From positions 1-64,000 of the forward strand of contig NZ_JAOEJU010000021.1 in assembly GCF_025447595.1 (NCBI RefSeq): a stretch of DNA of 64,000 bases. The letters run 5' to 3'. The notes under the pieces are model-generated. The model searched no databases. It was given only the letters and a program-made list of their open reading frames with translations, and was not told where the DNA came from. Made by a program: the position numbers and the translations under genes. Below, in pieces: positions 25,547 to 34,271 of the stretch (position 1 is the first letter of the stretch; the number at the start of each line of letters is the position of its first letter). This DNA comes from Pseudomonas koreensis. GTDB lineage: Bacteria > Pseudomonadota > Gammaproteobacteria > Pseudomonadales > Pseudomonadaceae.

Positions 25547-26410
25547 ATGCCCGCGCTGATTGAAGCTTTCCTCGACCCCGCCTCTTCGACCTACAGCTAT
25601 GTGGTCTACGAGACCGATGGCGGGCAGTGCGCAATCGTCGATCCGGTGCTTGATTACGATGGTGCTGCCGGCCGCACCTGCACGGCTCAGGCCGACAGGA
25701 TCATCGCCTTCGTTCGTGCCCACAACTTGCAAGTACAGTGGCTGCTGGAAACCCACGCCCACGCCGACCACCTGTCCGCCGCACCCTATCTGCGCCGGGA
25801 ACTGGGCGGGAAAATCGCGATTGGCGAATCGATCAGCAAGGTGCAGGACGTGTTCAAGGCGCTGTTCAACCTGGAACCGGAATTCCGTGTCGATGGCTCG
25901 CAGTTTGATCACCTGTTTGCGCCGAACGAGTCGTTCCGAATCGGCAACCTCAAGGCCACTGCCCTGCACGTCCCCGGTCATACCCCGGCCGACATGGCTT
26001 ACCTGATCGATGGCGAGCAGATTCTCGTCGGCGACACGCTGTTCATGCCGGACGTTGGCACCGCCCGTTGCGACTTTCCCGGTGGCAACGCGCATCAATT
26101 GTTCAATTCGATTCACAAGCTGCTGGCCTTCCCGGCGAGCGTGAGGCTCTACGTCTGCCACGACTACCCGCCCGAAAGCCGACAGGCGCAATGCCAGACC
26201 ACCGTTGGCGAACAACGCAAAAACAATATCCATGTGCATGACGGTATCGACGAAGCCACGTTCGTTGAAATGCGCACGCGACGAGATGCCGGGTTGGGCA
26301 TGCCTACGCTGTTGCTGCCGGCGATTCAGGTGAATGTGCGAGCGGGCAATTTGCCCCCGGCTGAAGCCAATGGCGTGACCTACCTGAAGATTCCGATCAA
26401 CTCGCTATAG
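25547..26410 (+). CDS. persulfide dioxygenase, metallo-beta-lactamase fold (Blh/ETHE1-like)
   Basis: A 287-residue MBL-fold protein with the metal motif HAHADH (His70, His72, Asp74, His75), a further VPGHTPADMAY histidine (about 145) and the VGDTLFMPDVGTARCDFPGG segment carrying the bridging Asp, as in persulfide dioxygenases. These oxidise glutathione persulfide to sulfite using one iron. The start at 25547 follows AGGA at 25535-25538; a GTG 6 bases earlier is less well spaced. It is divergent from the BigR-like sensor gene, reproducing the blh-bigR layout known in other Proteobacteria. It lacks a fused rhodanese domain. Confidence 0.9.
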   Translation: MPALIEAFLDPASSTYSYVVYETDGGQCAIVDPVLDYDGAAGRTCTAQADRIIAFVRAHNLQVQWLLETHAHADHLSAAPYLRRELGGKIAIGESISKVQDVFKALFNLEPEFRVDGSQFDHLFAPNESFRIGNLKATALHVPGHTPADMAYLIDGEQILVGDTLFMPDVGTARCDFPGGNAHQLFNSIHKLLAFPASVRLYVCHDYPPESRQAQCQTTVGEQRKNNIHVHDGIDEATFVEMRTRRDAGLGMPTLLLPAIQVNVRAGNLPPAEANGVTYLKIPINSL

Positions 26411-26536
26411 GAATCAACCGCGCGAGTCGTGATGGCGGAAGCTTTTCCCACATCACGCGTCGATAGCCATGAACTGGCGTATTTCCAGCAAGCAGGCAGA
26501 ATTCATTGGGCAATCAACCAATGGAGTGTGTGCAAT

Positions 26537-27397
26537 ATGGATATTCGCCGTAACCACCGGGATCTGTCGTCGCAACAGAAATCCGCTTTTATCGAAGCGG
26601 TTCTGAGGTTGAAAAACAACGTCAACAGCGTGCTGCGCCCTGGGCAGCAAAGTCGCTACGATGACTTTGTGCAAATCCACAAGAACTCGATGGGGCGTGG
26701 CAATCCGCTCGTTCCCAACCCGCATCGAAGCCCTCTGTTCTACCCGTGGCACCGGATACTGATCCGCCAGTTCGAACTGGCACTGCAAGCCGCCGTCGAC
26801 GACCCTCGCATCACCCTGCCCTACTGGAACTGGCAACTCGGCGGCGCCGACAACCCGTTCACCTCGGACTTCATGGGCGGTAACGGCGATAACACCCAGA
26901 ACCAGCTTGTCACAACCGGACCTTTTTCCAACGGACAGTCGCGATTCATTGTTTCGGTATGGGACGAGGGCGTCGGCAGCGCCGGCCTGCGCCGCAATCT
27001 CGGGGCGAACGGGGCGTTGGCATCCCCTGAAGGGGTCATCTCGGCTCTGAACCGTAGCGGCAACTGGGGGGAGCCAGACGGATGGGGCAATTTTTCAGAG
27101 CGTGAACTACACAATCCCGTGCACGCCTGGATTGGAGGCAACATGATGGAGGCCTCCTCTCCCAATGACCCGATATTTTTCCTGCATCACTGTTATCTGG
27201 ATCTGTTGTGGGAGCGCTGGAAATACCAGCACCCAAACGTTGCGTTCCTTCCCGCCGCAGGCCCGGACGTCGGGGAGTTGAGCGCCTCAACGCTGGTCTT
27301 CCACCCGATAAACGAACCTGCCCCCTGGACCGAGAACTTTTTGGTTGAACAGGCTCTTTCCACGGAGGATCTGGGTTATCGATATGAGTACATCTGA
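26537..27397 (+). CDS. tyrosinase-family binuclear copper oxidase
   Basis: A 286-residue type 3 copper protein. CuA ligands are His48, His63 and His72 (WHR), and CuB ligands are His192 and His196 (HNPVH) plus His218 in FFLHHCYLD. Length is that of compact bacterial tyrosinases (monophenol and diphenol oxidation to o-quinones). There is no Sec or Tat signal. The start at 26537 has TGGAG about 10 bases upstream; an in-frame ATG at 26432 would add 35 residues without a good ribosome site. No caddie-type chaperone gene is next to it. It lies 126 bases after the persulfide dioxygenase gene in the same direction, but a shared role is not obvious. Confidence 0.88.
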   Translation: MDIRRNHRDLSSQQKSAFIEAVLRLKNNVNSVLRPGQQSRYDDFVQIHKNSMGRGNPLVPNPHRSPLFYPWHRILIRQFELALQAAVDDPRITLPYWNWQLGGADNPFTSDFMGGNGDNTQNQLVTTGPFSNGQSRFIVSVWDEGVGSAGLRRNLGANGALASPEGVISALNRSGNWGEPDGWGNFSERELHNPVHAWIGGNMMEASSPNDPIFFLHHCYLDLLWERWKYQHPNVAFLPAAGPDVGELSASTLVFHPINEPAPWTENFLVEQALSTEDLGYRYEYI

Positions 27398-27411
27398 TTC
27401 CCGTGTGAAAA

Positions 27412-27900
27412 TCAGCTACCCAGCGTCAACCCGTTCGCCGGCAACGGCAGCGCCGTCTTGTAGCGCACCTGCTTGAGCGCAAAACTTGACCGGATGTTCG
27501 CCACGCCCGGCACCTTGGTCAAAAAGTCCATCATGAACCGTTCGAGCGACTGAATGGTCGGCACCAGCACCCGGATCAGATAGTCCGGGTCACCGGCCAT
27601 CAGGTAGCACTCCATGACTTCGGGGCGGTCGGAAATCGCCTCTTCGAAATGCTGCAGCGCTTCCTCTACCTGCTTCTCGAGACTGACGTGGATGAACACG
27701 TTGACGTGCAGGCCCAGCAGATCGGCATCAAGCAGCGTCACCTGCTCGCGAATCAACCCAAGTTCTTCCATCGCCTTGACCCGGTTGAAGCATGGCGTCG
27801 GCGACAAATTCACCGAACGGGCCAGGTCGGCGTTGGTGATGCGCGCATTCTCCTGAAGGCTGTTGAGAATGCCGATGTCGGTACGGTCCAGTTTGCGCAT
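27412..27900 (-). CDS. bkdR: Lrp/AsnC-family activator BkdR
   Basis: A 162-residue feast/famine regulator. The N-terminal helix-turn-helix spans residues about 8-55 (NADLARSVNLSPTPCFNRVKAM), followed by a RAM effector domain (about 65-145). It is divergent from bkdA1, as in P. putida, where BkdR binds L-branched-chain amino acids and activates the bkd operon. Identity rests on the sequence type plus this exact location. Confidence 0.95.
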   Translation of the reverse strand: MRKLDRTDIGILNSLQENARITNADLARSVNLSPTPCFNRVKAMEELGLIREQVTLLDADLLGLHVNVFIHVSLEKQVEEALQHFEEAISDRPEVMECYLMAGDPDYLIRVLVPTIQSLERFMMDFLTKVPGVANIRSSFALKQVRYKTALPLPANGLTLGS

Positions 27901-27930
27901 GAGACAAAACCACCTGTTTTTTTATGTTTA

Positions 27931-27949
27931 TGCAGATTTTCTATCTGCA
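27931..27949. promoter_or_regulatory. inverted repeat in the bkdR-bkdA1 gap
   Basis: TGCAGA (27931-27936) and TCTGCA (27944-27949) flank an AT-rich 7-base spacer, an Lrp-type architecture. It lies about 30 bases upstream of bkdR and about 140 upstream of bkdA1, so autoregulation by BkdR is possible. Confidence 0.4.
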
Positions 27950-28086
27950 AATGATCTCCAGCGCAACGAAACAGAGAGAAATATTCTTCTTGCCCGGGCC
28001 TATGATTGTTGTAGGACAAGATTTCTTTTATCGAAGAATGACTGCCAGCTCACTACAAGAAATTCACAAGATCGAGCGTAGAAGCC

Positions 28087-29322
28087 ATGACCCAAGCGTA
28101 TGAACCGCTGCGTCTGCACGTCCCTGAACCCTCGGGCCGCCCAGGCTGCAAAACCGACTTCTCCTACCTGCATCTGACCGATGCCGGCACGGTGCGCAAA
28201 CCTTCCATCGACGTAGAACCGGCAGACACCGCCGACCTGGCCCGTGGCCTGATCCGCGTGCTCGACGACCAGGGCAATGCCCTCGGCCCATGGGCTGAAA
28301 ACGTGCCGGTCGACATCCTGCGCAAAGGCATGCGCGCCATGCTCAAGACCCGGATCTACGACAACCGCATGGTGGTCGCCCAGCGTCAGAAAAAAATGTC
28401 GTTCTACATGCAAAGCCTCGGCGAAGAAGCCATCGGCAGCGCCCAGGCCCTGGCCTTGAACATCGACGACATGTGCTTCCCGACCTACCGCCAGCAAAGC
28501 ATCCTGATGGCCCGCGACGTACCGCTGGTCGACCTGATCTGCCAACTGCTGTCCAACGAGCGCGATCCGCTCAAGGGCCGTCAGTTGCCGATCATGTACT
28601 CGGTCAAGGACGCCGGTTTCTTCACCATTTCCGGCAACCTCGCCACCCAGTTCATTCAGGGTGTGGGCTGGGGCATGGCCTCGGCGATCAAGGGCGACAC
28701 CAAAATCGCCTCGGCCTGGATCGGCGACGGCGCCACCGCCGAATCGGACTTCCACACCGCCCTCACCTTCGCCCACGTTTACCGTGCGCCGGTGATCCTC
28801 AACGTGGTCAACAACCAGTGGGCGATCTCGACCTTCCAGGCCATCGCCGGTGGTGAAGCCACCACCTTCGCCGGACGCGGCGTCGGTTGCGGCATCGCCT
28901 CGCTGCGCGTTGACGGCAACGATTTCTACGCGGTCTATGCCGCTTCCGCATGGGCTGCCGAACGCGCCCGTCGCGGCCTCGGCCCGACCATGATCGAATG
29001 GGTCACCTACCGCGCCGGCCCGCACTCGACCTCCGACGATCCGTCCAAATACCGTCCTGCCGACGATTGGAGTCACTTCCCGCTGGGCGACCCGATTGCC
29101 CGCCTGAAACAGCACCTGATCAAGGTCGGCCATTGGTCGGAAGAAGAGCACGCCGCCGTCAGCGCCGAGCTCGAAGCCGAAGTGATCGCCGCACAGAAAC
29201 AGGCCGAACAGTACGGCACCCTTGCCGGCGGCCAGATTCCAAGCGCCGCGACCATGTTCGAAGACGTCTACAAAGAGATGCCGGAGCACTTGAAGCGCCA
29301 GCGTCAGCAGTTGGGGATCTGA
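28087..29322 (+). CDS. bkdA1: branched-chain 2-oxoacid dehydrogenase E1 alpha subunit
   Basis: A 411-residue thiamine-diphosphate E1 subunit for decarboxylation of the 2-oxoacids of Val, Leu and Ile. The ThDP-binding GDGATAESDFHTALTFAHVYRAPVILNVVNNQW region (residues about 214-246) is clear, as is the phosphorylation-loop-like RAGPHSTSDDPSKYRP stretch. It is the first gene of bkdA1-bkdA2-bkdB-lpdV, one base before bkdA2, and activated by the divergent BkdR. Confidence 0.96.
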   Translation: MTQAYEPLRLHVPEPSGRPGCKTDFSYLHLTDAGTVRKPSIDVEPADTADLARGLIRVLDDQGNALGPWAENVPVDILRKGMRAMLKTRIYDNRMVVAQRQKKMSFYMQSLGEEAIGSAQALALNIDDMCFPTYRQQSILMARDVPLVDLICQLLSNERDPLKGRQLPIMYSVKDAGFFTISGNLATQFIQGVGWGMASAIKGDTKIASAWIGDGATAESDFHTALTFAHVYRAPVILNVVNNQWAISTFQAIAGGEATTFAGRGVGCGIASLRVDGNDFYAVYAASAWAAERARRGLGPTMIEWVTYRAGPHSTSDDPSKYRPADDWSHFPLGDPIARLKQHLIKVGHWSEEEHAAVSAELEAEVIAAQKQAEQYGTLAGGQIPSAATMFEDVYKEMPEHLKRQRQQLGI

Positions 29323-29323
29323 C

Positions 29324-30382
29324 ATGAACGATCACAACAACAATATTCAGTTGGAAACCGCCATGACCACGACCACCATGACCATGATCCAGGCCCTGCG
29401 CTCGGCCATGGATGTGATGCTTGAGCGTGATGACAACGTTGTGGTGTTCGGCCAGGACGTCGGCTACTTCGGCGGCGTGTTCCGTTGCACCGAAGGCCTG
29501 CAGACCAAATACGGCACCTCGCGGGTGTTCGACGCACCGATCTCCGAGAGCGGTATCGTCGGTGTCGCCGTGGGCATGGGCGCTTATGGCCTTCGCCCTG
29601 TCGCCGAGATTCAGTTCGCCGACTACGTATACCCGGCGTCCGACCAGATCATTTCCGAAGCCGCCCGCCTGCGTTATCGCTCGGCCGGCGAGTTCACCGC
29701 GCCGATGACCCTGCGCATGCCTTGCGGCGGCGGCATCTACGGCGGCCAGACCCACAGCCAGAGCATCGAGGCGATGTTCACTCAGGTCTGCGGACTGCGC
29801 ACCGTCATGCCGTCCAATCCGTATGACGCCAAAGGCCTGCTGATCGCCTCCATCGAAAACGATGATCCGGTGATCTTCCTTGAGCCAAAACGCCTGTACA
29901 ACGGTCCGTTCGACGGCCACCACGACCGCCCGGTAACCCCGTGGTCGAAACACCCGGCCGCCCAAGTGCCGGACGGTTACTACACTGTGCCGCTGGACGT
30001 TGCCGCCATCACTCGGCCGGGCAAGGACGTGACCGTGCTGACCTACGGCACCACCGTGTATGTGTCGCAGGTCGCCGCCGAAGAATCCGGCGTCGATGCT
30101 GAAGTCATCGACCTGCGCAGTCTGTGGCCGCTGGACCTGGAAACCATCGTCAAATCCGTGAAGAAAACCGGCCGTTGCGTCGTGGTTCATGAAGCCACCC
30201 GCACCTGCGGTTTCGGCGCCGAACTGGTGTCGCTGGTGCAAGAGCATTGCTTCCACCACCTGGAAGCGCCGATCGAACGCGTCACCGGTTGGGACACCCC
30301 CTACCCGCACGCGCAGGAGTGGGCGTATTTCCCTGGGCCGTCCCGAGTGGGCGCGGCGCTGAAACGGGTCATGGAGGTCTGA
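29324..30382 (+). CDS. bkdA2: branched-chain 2-oxoacid dehydrogenase E1 beta subunit
   Basis: A 352-residue E1 beta subunit (transketolase-like pyrimidine-binding domain, then transketolase C-terminal domain). Visible segments are GQDVGYFGGVFRCTEGL (residues about 43-59), RPVAEIQFADYVYPA and the C-terminal VVHEATRTCGFGAELVSL. It pairs with BkdA1 in the alpha2beta2 E1. Its stop abuts the bkdB start. Confidence 0.96.
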   Translation: MNDHNNNIQLETAMTTTTMTMIQALRSAMDVMLERDDNVVVFGQDVGYFGGVFRCTEGLQTKYGTSRVFDAPISESGIVGVAVGMGAYGLRPVAEIQFADYVYPASDQIISEAARLRYRSAGEFTAPMTLRMPCGGGIYGGQTHSQSIEAMFTQVCGLRTVMPSNPYDAKGLLIASIENDDPVIFLEPKRLYNGPFDGHHDRPVTPWSKHPAAQVPDGYYTVPLDVAAITRPGKDVTVLTYGTTVYVSQVAAEESGVDAEVIDLRSLWPLDLETIVKSVKKTGRCVVVHEATRTCGFGAELVSLVQEHCFHHLEAPIERVTGWDTPYPHAQEWAYFPGPSRVGAALKRVMEV

Positions 30383-31654
30383 ATGGGCACGCACGTTATC
30401 AAGATGCCGGACATCGGCGAAGGCATCGCAGAAGTAGAACTGTCGCAGTGGCACGTCAAGGTTGGCGATCTGGTCGTTGAAGACCAGGTGCTGGCGGATG
30501 TGATGACCGACAAGGCGATGGTGGATATTCCGTCGCCGGTTCACGGCAAGGTGATTGCCCTTGGCGGCCAGCCGGGCGAAGTGATGGCAGTCGGCAGCAT
30601 CCTGATCAGCATCGAAGTTGAAGGCGCAGGCAATCTGAAGGAGTCGGACAAACCGGCGCCTGTTGCGGCGAAAGAAGTACCTGTCGCACCGAAAGTTGAA
30701 GCGGCCGTTGAAAGCAAACCCGCCGCGCCGCGTACGGGTCCGGTTTGCCAGGGCCCGATGGTTGCCCGCGAAGCCGATGAGCGTCCGCTGGCCTCGCCGG
30801 CCGTGCGCAAACATGCGCTGGACCTGGGCATTCAATTGCGTCTGGTGCGCGGTTCCGGCCCGGCCGGTCGCGTGTTGCACGAAGACCTCGACGCCTATCT
30901 GGCGCAAGGTCAGTCGAACGCGTCGGCGCCGGTCGCCGCCGGGTACGCCCAACGTCACGATGAAGAACAGATTCAGGTTATCGGCATGCGCCGCAAGATT
31001 GCCCAGCGCATGCAGGACGCCACCCAACGCGCGGCACACTTCAGTTATGTCGAAGAAATCGACGTCACTGCGATCGAAGAACTGCGCGCCCACCTGAACG
31101 AAAAACACGGTGCGAGCCGTGGCAAGTTGACCTTGCTGCCGTTCCTCGTGCGCGCCTTGGTCGTCGCCCTGCGCGACTTCCCGCAGATGAACGCCCGTTA
31201 CGACGACGAAGCCCAGGTCATCACCCGCCTCGGCGCGGTGCATGTCGGCGTCGCCACCCAAAGCGATGTCGGCCTGATGGTGCCGGTGGTGCGTCACGCC
31301 GAGGCGCGCAGCCTGTGGGACAGCGCGGCGGAAATCTCCCGCCTCGCCAACGCCGCACGCAATGGCAAGGCCAGCCGCGATGAACTGTCCGGCTCGACTA
31401 TCACCCTGACCAGCCTCGGCGCCTTGGGCGGCATCGTCAGCACCCCGGTGCTGAACCTGCCGGAAGTAGCGATCGTCGGTGTAAACAAAATCGTCGAACG
31501 CCCGATGGTCGTCAAAGGCCAGGTGGTGATCCGCAAGATGATGAACCTCTCCAGCTCCTTCGATCACCGCGTGGTCGACGGCATGGACGCGGCGCTCTTC
31601 ATCCAGGCCATTCGTGGTCTGCTCGAACAACCCGCGACCCTGTTTGTGGAGTGA
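30383..31654 (+). CDS. bkdB: branched-chain 2-oxoacid dehydrogenase E2 (lipoamide acyltransferase)
   Basis: A 423-residue E2 core protein. The single lipoyl domain has Lys44 in VMTDKAMVDIPS. A Pro/Ala/Lys-rich linker follows, then a peripheral-subunit-binding domain (SPAVRKHALDLGIQLRLVRGSG, about 137-158) and the catalytic acyltransferase domain ending in SSFDHRVVDGMDAA with the active-site His. It transfers the branched acyl group to CoA. Confidence 0.96.
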   Translation: MGTHVIKMPDIGEGIAEVELSQWHVKVGDLVVEDQVLADVMTDKAMVDIPSPVHGKVIALGGQPGEVMAVGSILISIEVEGAGNLKESDKPAPVAAKEVPVAPKVEAAVESKPAAPRTGPVCQGPMVAREADERPLASPAVRKHALDLGIQLRLVRGSGPAGRVLHEDLDAYLAQGQSNASAPVAAGYAQRHDEEQIQVIGMRRKIAQRMQDATQRAAHFSYVEEIDVTAIEELRAHLNEKHGASRGKLTLLPFLVRALVVALRDFPQMNARYDDEAQVITRLGAVHVGVATQSDVGLMVPVVRHAEARSLWDSAAEISRLANAARNGKASRDELSGSTITLTSLGALGGIVSTPVLNLPEVAIVGVNKIVERPMVVKGQVVIRKMMNLSSSFDHRVVDGMDAALFIQAIRGLLEQPATLFVE

Positions 31655-31658
31655 TGGC

Positions 31659-33032
31659 ATGCAATCTCTGAACACCACGCTGCTGATCATCGGCGGCGGC
31701 CCCGGCGGTTACGTGACGGCCATTCGCGCCGGGCAACTGGGCATTTCGACCATCTTGGTCGAAGGCGAATCGCTGGGCGGCACCTGCCTGAACATCGGCT
31801 GCATTCCGTCGAAAGCGCTGATTCATGTGGCCGAGCAGTTTCACCAGACTCAACATCACAATCAGCATTCGGCACTGGGCATCAGCGTTTCGGCGCCGAC
31901 CCTCGACATCACCAAGAGCGTCGAGTGGAAGGACGGCATCGTCGATCGCCTGACCACCGGCGTCGCCGCGTTGCTGAAGAAGAACAAGGTTCAGGTCATC
32001 AACGGCTGGGCCAAGGTCATCGACGGCAAGACCGTGGAAGTCGGCGATACCCGCATCCAGTGCGAACACCTGGTACTGGCCACCGGCTCGAAAAGCGTCA
32101 ACCTGCCAATCCTGCCGATTGGCGGGCCGATCATTTCGTCCACCGAGGCGCTGGCACCGAAGTCGGTTCCGAAGCGCCTGATCGTGGTCGGCGGTGGTTA
32201 CATCGGTCTGGAACTGGGCATTGCCTATCGCAAGCTCGGCGCCGAAGTCAGCGTGGTCGAGGCACAGGATCGGATTCTGCCGGCCTACGACGCCGAACTG
32301 ACCCAACCAGTGCACGATGCGCTGAAGCAACTGGGCGTGAAGCTGTACCTGAAGCACAGCGTGCTGGGTTTCGACGGTACGTTGCAGGTGCGCGATCCGA
32401 ACGGCGACACCCTGAATCTGGAAACCGATCAGGTGCTGGTGGCCGTCGGTCGCAAACCCAACACCCAGGGCTGGAACCTCGAAGCGCTGAACCTGGACAT
32501 GAACGGCTCGGCGATCAAGATCGACAGCCGTTGCCAGACCAGCATGCGCAACGTCTACGCCATCGGCGACCTGAGCGGCGAGCCGATGCTGGCCCACCGC
32601 GCCATGGCTCAAGGCGAGATGGTTGCCGAACTGATCAGCGGCAAGACCCGCGAATTCAACCCGACCGCCATCGCCGCCGTGTGCTTTACCGACCCGGAAC
32701 TGGTCGTTGTCGGCCAGACGCCGGACGAAGCCAAGGCTGCGGGACTGGACTGCATCGTGTCGAACTTCCCGTTCGCCGCCAATGGCCGGGCGATGACCCT
32801 GGAATCAAAAACCGGCTTCGTGCGGGTGGTCGCTCGTCGGGATAATCATGTGATCGTCGGCTGGCAGGCGGTGGGTGTCGGGGTGTCGGAGCTGTCGACC
32901 GCGTTTGCGCAAAGCCTGGAAATGGGCGCGCGACTGGAAGACATCGGCGGCACCATCCATGCGCACCCGACCCTGGGTGAAGCGGTGCAGGAAGCTGCAT
33001 TGCGTGCGCTTGGGCACGCGTTGCACCTGTAA
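31659..33032 (+). CDS. lpdV: dihydrolipoyl dehydrogenase of the bkd complex (Lpd-Val)
   Basis: A 457-residue FAD disulfide oxidoreductase (E3). FAD motif GGGPGG (12-17), redox-active Cys43 and Cys48 in GGTCLNIGCIPSKA, NAD motif VVGGGYIGLELG, and the C-terminal AHPTLGEAVQEAA interface with the active-site His-Glu. The ATG at 31659 is 4 bases after the bkdB stop; an upstream in-frame start lies inside bkdB. As the last bkd gene it is dedicated to this complex. Only a weak A-tract/T-tract hairpin follows (about 33031-33056). Confidence 0.96.
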   Translation: MQSLNTTLLIIGGGPGGYVTAIRAGQLGISTILVEGESLGGTCLNIGCIPSKALIHVAEQFHQTQHHNQHSALGISVSAPTLDITKSVEWKDGIVDRLTTGVAALLKKNKVQVINGWAKVIDGKTVEVGDTRIQCEHLVLATGSKSVNLPILPIGGPIISSTEALAPKSVPKRLIVVGGGYIGLELGIAYRKLGAEVSVVEAQDRILPAYDAELTQPVHDALKQLGVKLYLKHSVLGFDGTLQVRDPNGDTLNLETDQVLVAVGRKPNTQGWNLEALNLDMNGSAIKIDSRCQTSMRNVYAIGDLSGEPMLAHRAMAQGEMVAELISGKTREFNPTAIAAVCFTDPELVVVGQTPDEAKAAGLDCIVSNFPFAANGRAMTLESKTGFVRVVARRDNHVIVGWQAVGVGVSELSTAFAQSLEMGARLEDIGGTIHAHPTLGEAVQEAALRALGHALHL

Positions 33033-33197
33033 AAAACCGACGCGGGGGAGTTTTTTCATAAGCAGGCTAATAAATCTGCTGCTCCCCCCATCGCCCGGGC
33101 TGCGAAACCGCTCAAGAATGAAGTATTGTTGTGCCCATCCAAAAAAACGTCAGAAGCCTTGAACCGCTTCGGCGGTTGTTCAGTGATAGAGGGTGTC

Positions 33198-34217
33198 ATG
33201 GGTAACGAAAGCATCAACTGGGACAAGCTGGGTTTTGACTACATCAAGACCGACAAACGCTATCTGTCGTACTTTCGCAACGGCGAGTGGGACAAAGGCA
33301 CCCTGACCGAAGACAACGTGCTGCACATCAGCGAAGGCTCCACTGCTCTTCACTATGGCCAGCAATGCTTCGAAGGCCTGAAGGCCTATCGTTGCAAGGA
33401 CGGCTCGATCAACCTGTTCCGTCCGGACCAGAACGCCGCGCGCATGCAACGCAGCTGCGCCCGCCTGCTGATGCCGCATGTGTCCACCGAGCAGTTCATC
33501 GAAGCGTGCAAGGAAGTGGTTCGCGCCAACGAGCGTTTCATCCCGCCTTACGGCACCGGCGGCGCGCTGTACCTGCGCCCTTTCGTGATCGGCGTGGGTG
33601 ACAACATCGGCGTGCGTACCGCGCCTGAGTTCATCTTCTCGGTGTTCGCGATCCCGGTCGGCGCCTACTTCAAGGGCGGCCTGACCCCGCACAACTTCCA
33701 GATCTCCACCTTCGACCGCGCCGCGCCACAAGGCACCGGTGCCGCCAAGGTCGGTGGCAACTACGCCGCCAGCCTGATGCCGGGCTCCCAGGCCAAGAAA
33801 GCGCACTTCGCTGACGCCATCTACCTGGATCCGCTGACCCACAAGAAGATCGAGGAAGTCGGTTCGGCCAACTTCTTCGGGATCACCCACGACAACAAGT
33901 TCGTGACCCCGAACTCGCCGTCGGTACTGCCGGGTATCACCCGTCTGTCCCTGATCGAACTGGCCAAGTCCCGTCTGGGCCTGGAAGTGGTCGAAGGCGA
34001 CGTGTTCATCGACAAGTTGTCGGACTTCAAGGAAGCCGGTGCTTGCGGTACCGCTGCGGTGATCACCCCGATCGGTGGCATCAGCTACAACGACCACCTG
34101 CACGTGTTCCATAGCGAAACCGAAGTCGGCCCTGTGACCCAGAAGCTCTACAAAGAGCTGACCGGCGTACAGACCGGCGACGTCGAGGCGCCAGCAGGCT
34201 GGATCGTCAAGGTTTGA
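33198..34217 (+). CDS. ilvE: branched-chain amino acid aminotransferase
   Basis: A 339-residue fold-IV PLP aminotransferase of the long, eukaryotic-BCAT-like type. PLP-binding Lys184 sits in GAAKVGGNYAAS, and the phosphate-binding CGTAAVITPIGG segment is near residue 280. It interconverts Val, Leu and Ile with their 2-oxoacids. The ATG at 33198 follows GAGGGTG. It lies 165 bases after lpdV, so transamination can feed the bkd complex directly, although the gap suggests its own promoter. Confidence 0.94.
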   Translation: MGNESINWDKLGFDYIKTDKRYLSYFRNGEWDKGTLTEDNVLHISEGSTALHYGQQCFEGLKAYRCKDGSINLFRPDQNAARMQRSCARLLMPHVSTEQFIEACKEVVRANERFIPPYGTGGALYLRPFVIGVGDNIGVRTAPEFIFSVFAIPVGAYFKGGLTPHNFQISTFDRAAPQGTGAAKVGGNYAASLMPGSQAKKAHFADAIYLDPLTHKKIEEVGSANFFGITHDNKFVTPNSPSVLPGITRLSLIELAKSRLGLEVVEGDVFIDKLSDFKEAGACGTAAVITPIGGISYNDHLHVFHSETEVGPVTQKLYKELTGVQTGDVEAPAGWIVKV

Positions 34218-34238
34218 TCTGACGGCCAGATGCACAAA

Positions 34239-34271
34239 AGCCCCCATCGAGTGATCGATGGGGGCTTTTTC
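34239..34271. terminator. rho-independent terminator
   Basis: Arms AGCCCCCATCGA and TCGATGGGGGCT are perfect over 12 bases around a GTGA loop, followed by a T-run. It ends ilvE and, with the A-run on the left, can also end the convergent gene at 34270-35115. Confidence 0.93.

Noticed and set aside
29159..31690. An 843-codon open frame antisense to bkdA2 and bkdB.
   Set aside because: It is a frame shadow: bkdA2 and bkdB are certain, and the antisense product has the same low-complexity composition as other shadows in this window.
33031..33056. Terminator after lpdV.
   Set aside because: AAAAAAC and GTTTTTT can pair, but the interior is mismatched and the stem is almost all A-T, so it was left out of the feature list.
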